Shown here one piece after another: positions 21,601 through 22,892 of a stretch of 22,892 bases of DNA. The notes beneath the pieces are model-generated. The model searched no databases and had not been told where the DNA came from. It worked only from the letters and a program-made list of their open reading frames with translations. Numbering within the stretch: position 1 is the stretch's first letter; each line of letters starts with the position of its first letter. Source of the DNA: a virus; IMG/VR virus record IMGVR_UViG_3300038505_000010, positions 12,586 through 35,477 of that record; one strand, given 5' to 3'. The translations under genes were made by a program, and so were the position numbers.

Positions 21601-22892
21601 GATAGTGGTAAAAGTAGTTTTATAGAAGCTATAAAGAAACGTAAAGCAGAAGAGTTGTCGGAGAAAAAAGAGTTTTTAGCAAAGGAAGCAGAAAGCATAA
21701 AAAATGATTTTGTAGAAGGGCGTATTAGTAGAGAAGAGTTTGAAAATAGATTGCAGAATTTAAAGGATATAGTATTAAAGTTAGATTTATCTAATGTAGA
21801 TAGTAATGTAGAAGGATTAGTAAAGAATAAGTTATTAAGGGAGTTAGAAAGAAAAAAGAAAGAAGCAGAAACAGCAGCTGTAGCAGAAACAACAGAAGAG
21901 AAAGAAAAAAGAGAAGAAGCAGAAACAAAAGTAGCAGAAACAACAGCTGTAGCAGAAACAAAAGTAGCAGAAACAACAGCTGTAGCAGAAACAGCAGCTG
22001 TAGCAGAAACAGCAGAAGAGAAAGAAAAAAGAGAAGAAGAGAAAAAATTATTATTAGAAAAAGAAGCTAACAATTTGATAGAAGAATACAAGAATGTATT
22101 AAATGATAAATTTGAAAATATAGATAGGGAAGTAGAAAGTGATATAAATAGCATATCTTTTGGCAAAAGAGAGGTAGAAAGAGATAAATTTGCTAATAGG
22201 ATAGCAGATATATTGGAGGATTATGGGTTTAGTTATCCAAAAACAGACAAGACAAGGGAGAGTGTATTATTTGTAAATGGTACATTAGAGGGAGATGATT
22301 TTATTGTAAAAAGTAAAAAATCTACATATAGATATGATGTAAGGGATTTGGGCGAAGAAGGTAATGAGATAAACAATCATATGTTCCATTATACTGATAG
22401 GGATATTAAGTATAATAGTTTATCTAATGGTGGTAAGCTATTAGCTAAATTACAAATGCGTAGGAATTTAAATAAGTTTGTGTTGGAAGAAGAAATGAAG
22501 GATATGAAGGCTAAATCTGCTATTATAGATATGTTAATAGATTTAGCAAGACGTAAAGATAGCAGTTATATTTTTAAGCTATTATCAGAAAAATTTTCTT
22601 TGGATATAGATAGTGATATTAACATAGTAGATATAGTTAATATTCTTGGATATATAATACAATATGCAAAAGAAAACAAGTCTAATATAAGTAATTTTTT
22701 ATCCGAATATGGTAGGTTTATTTCAGATGAGTATAATAGCATAGAGCAAGAATATAATGATATAGTAAATAAAACACAAGTACAGGATATTGCAATTTCT
22801 ATCAAGGATATATTAGATAAAAGAAAAGATGGTCTAATAGATGTTAGATTAAAGTATGTATTAGATACATTAATTCAAAATCTAAATAATAT
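18631..22892 (+). CDS. Giant virion protein, partial at right edge (at least 1420 aa)
   Basis: An uninterrupted frame from ATG 18631 to the window end. Residues 1-130 are acidic and helical; IPKLQKGAKI (130-139) matches the motif shared by its neighbours. Residues 480-620 are Gly-rich with hydrophobic helices (LVSIPVVGLAGKAINLG, then SSGLLFGQM), suggesting a membrane-active or packing segment, followed by QGYNEAMTNGHSDEDAHTLG and GEGIQESSEELGF (676-688), patterns I recall from giant internal phage proteins. Residues 1000-1150 form a long charged helix interrupted by AETxAV repeats (1079-1136). The remainder is helical. In crAss-like phages giant virion proteins, including the packaged RNA polymerase, lie downstream of the muzzle gene; no polymerase signature is convincing in the visible part. 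The C-terminus is unknown. Confidence 0.8.
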   Translation, partial: MFRDIDPQVLFIRDKDLHFDFNKFLEKIDYDNLDKQDAIDFVISTKSYPLLNWNRIEYDEDSVKNTLLDRGLSEKEVQNKLSKYKNFLKHIGEYDVRPITLEELLLEELEKERLLRQDDELKEENQGNDIPKLQKGAKIETKTGEEEDKELSALKNVGNVFNLFNNNQGFIVYDYNPRTAKDLKLIINLDNELGKISLQGENVADYLGSMLPKDAEYSPLPVELRNVPDATLTKDIQEALKQLDRGYSYINNLDGNYSLDSLGKDEDLYKKFGVSENKALDKSVELVELFVEFANKVPTWIFSSYIEEEEEKITTNARNIDVLMAYASKDENIKSLIEKEEGDTLYKKGQAFLAKLGLNPYNPYTNRYGEGMPMVTTIGQVEKRRKEDGALTLQVKGARPDLEKGFWEYIGDRTVAGIASSLDVIKQFRENPFTTTASMLSLGFYNPKRDRPYYDEFLSKASTDFSRDLSTGFSAIYKDSSGDLSLSKLLGGVTEILGQQLVSIPVVGLAGKAINLGSKGLKLLNNPVLNNSIIRGITNNSFAKGVGSVVKGVYGTNSYAVSSGLLFGQMSYMQGYNEAMTNGHSDEDAHTLGTMYSLVTRGTMRLIGGDISEKLLSGNKVLKKEYDNIMRSMADEYLSGMQKVKTEAEKELLKTNIISKYTKRLVNTLQKAPQAIGEGIQESSEELGFKLSNKFYNMFIKDEGKKELDDDINFDELASTFVLSTLSTGALGVPNTVRNRFFNNTQRALSKTTFDDFSEMAASYIALGKKDELLQSLQGSWKEGKLASTTTDVYGNVIKKGDKKMTANDFVYKSALTEIDAIEQKLVNEHIERQKNKKDGLFYEGKNKDVEKLIANFSGNEQLGEDIRKIRQGLVKGYLDEFSLAENYALDSIGSGKTLARPIVKDKEGNLWVKEIDRKDAGKAIDIDIDSDNRDYEKSGFVKYDASKHVFANEVVFSKGDLNDDMYNRVLYSNIERAKNNGKINNLNISDSGKSSFIEAIKKRKAEELSEKKEFLAKEAESIKNDFVEGRISREEFENRLQNLKDIVLKLDLSNVDSNVEGLVKNKLLRELERKKKEAETAAVAETTEEKEKREEAETKVAETTAVAETKVAETTAVAETAAVAETAEEKEKREEEKKLLLEKEANNLIEEYKNVLNDKFENIDREVESDINSISFGKREVERDKFANRIADILEDYGFSYPKTDKTRESVLFVNGTLEGDDFIVKSKKSTYRYDVRDLGEEGNEINNHMFHYTDRDIKYNSLSNGGKLLAKLQMRRNLNKFVLEEEMKDMKAKSAIIDMLIDLARRKDSSYIFKLLSEKFSLDIDSDINIVDIVNILGYIIQYAKENKSNISNFLSEYGRFISDEYNSIEQEYNDIVNKTQVQDIAISIKDILDKRKDGLIDVRLKYVLDTLIQNLNN
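21865..22038 (+). repeat. In-frame AETxAV / KEKREE repeat array
   Basis: Ten short units follow in order: AETAAV, AETTEE, KEKREE, AETKV, AETTAV, AETKV, AETTAV, AETAAV, AETAEE, KEKREE. Most are 18 bases and two are 15. The pair AETAAV-AETxEE-KEKREE appears at both ends, showing a larger duplication. The array lies in a predicted helical stalk of the giant protein and inflates an antisense frame. Confidence 0.92.

Noticed and set aside
21865-22038. Short repeats considered as CRISPR or regulatory iterons
   Set aside because: Units are contiguous without spacers, in frame and encode a helical low-complexity stalk.
21543-22166. Antisense 207-residue frame rich in Ser, Phe, Val and Ala
   Set aside because: It is the complement of the Lys/Glu-rich region and AETxAV repeats of the giant + strand gene; no start context, and no other minus-strand gene exists in the window.
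1-22892. Stop-codon reassignment, as seen in some crAss-like phages
   Set aside because: TAG, TAA and TGA (3447-3449) each end a gene at a sensible junction, and full-length proteins arise without recoding.

Overview
The window is a 22.9 kb piece of the virion-protein region of a tailed phage, most likely a crAss-like phage (order Crassvirales). The host is probably a member of the Bacteroidota. Four things support this: the sequence of the major capsid protein (1188-2594); the order capsid gene, ring/connector genes, then a very large tail-distal protein (6996-11492); the run of large low-complexity virion proteins that follows; and AT-rich DNA whose starts lack Shine-Dalgarno sequences and sit behind A-rich leaders. 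TAG, TAA and TGA all end genes here, so the standard bacterial code is used, unlike some crAss relatives that reassign a stop. All identifications rest on recognition by eye; no database search was possible.

Layout. All genes lie on the + strand with almost no spacing. (1) Head block, 2-4888: the tail of an upstream gene, an acidic probable scaffold or head-assembly protein, the major capsid protein, a conserved virion protein, a first ring/connector protein and a beta-rich virion protein. (2) A 310-base non-coding island, 4889-5198: a strong terminator, a second hairpin, a 10-base perfect inverted repeat and a promoter-like stretch. (3) Tail block, 5199-11492: two ring/connector-type proteins flanking a small basic protein with a membrane-like segment, then a 1498-residue protein of the muzzle/stabilization type. 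(4) Cargo block, 11512-22892: a small protein with a glycine-rich hydrophobic tract, a 485-residue protein, a tRNA gene with anticodon CAU, an 821-residue protein, a 770-residue protein and a giant open reading frame that runs off the right edge (at least 1420 residues).

How it fits together. The first three blocks build the capsid, the neck and tail rings and the tail tip. The cargo block looks like proteins packaged in the virion and ejected with the genome. They share a short basic/aromatic motif with paired small residues (KFxxGG-like), three begin MKxKxK[FY], two share a paralogous segment of about 30-70 residues, and several carry simple-sequence linkers (EP/PIKE, Asn-rich, AETxAV). The tRNA is best read as tRNA-Ile2 for AUA codons, which are very common here.

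Most interesting: the shared motifs and paralogy in the cargo block, the tRNA inside the virion operon, the structured intergenic island and the two matching promoter-like sequences at 5143-5171 and 12205-12236.
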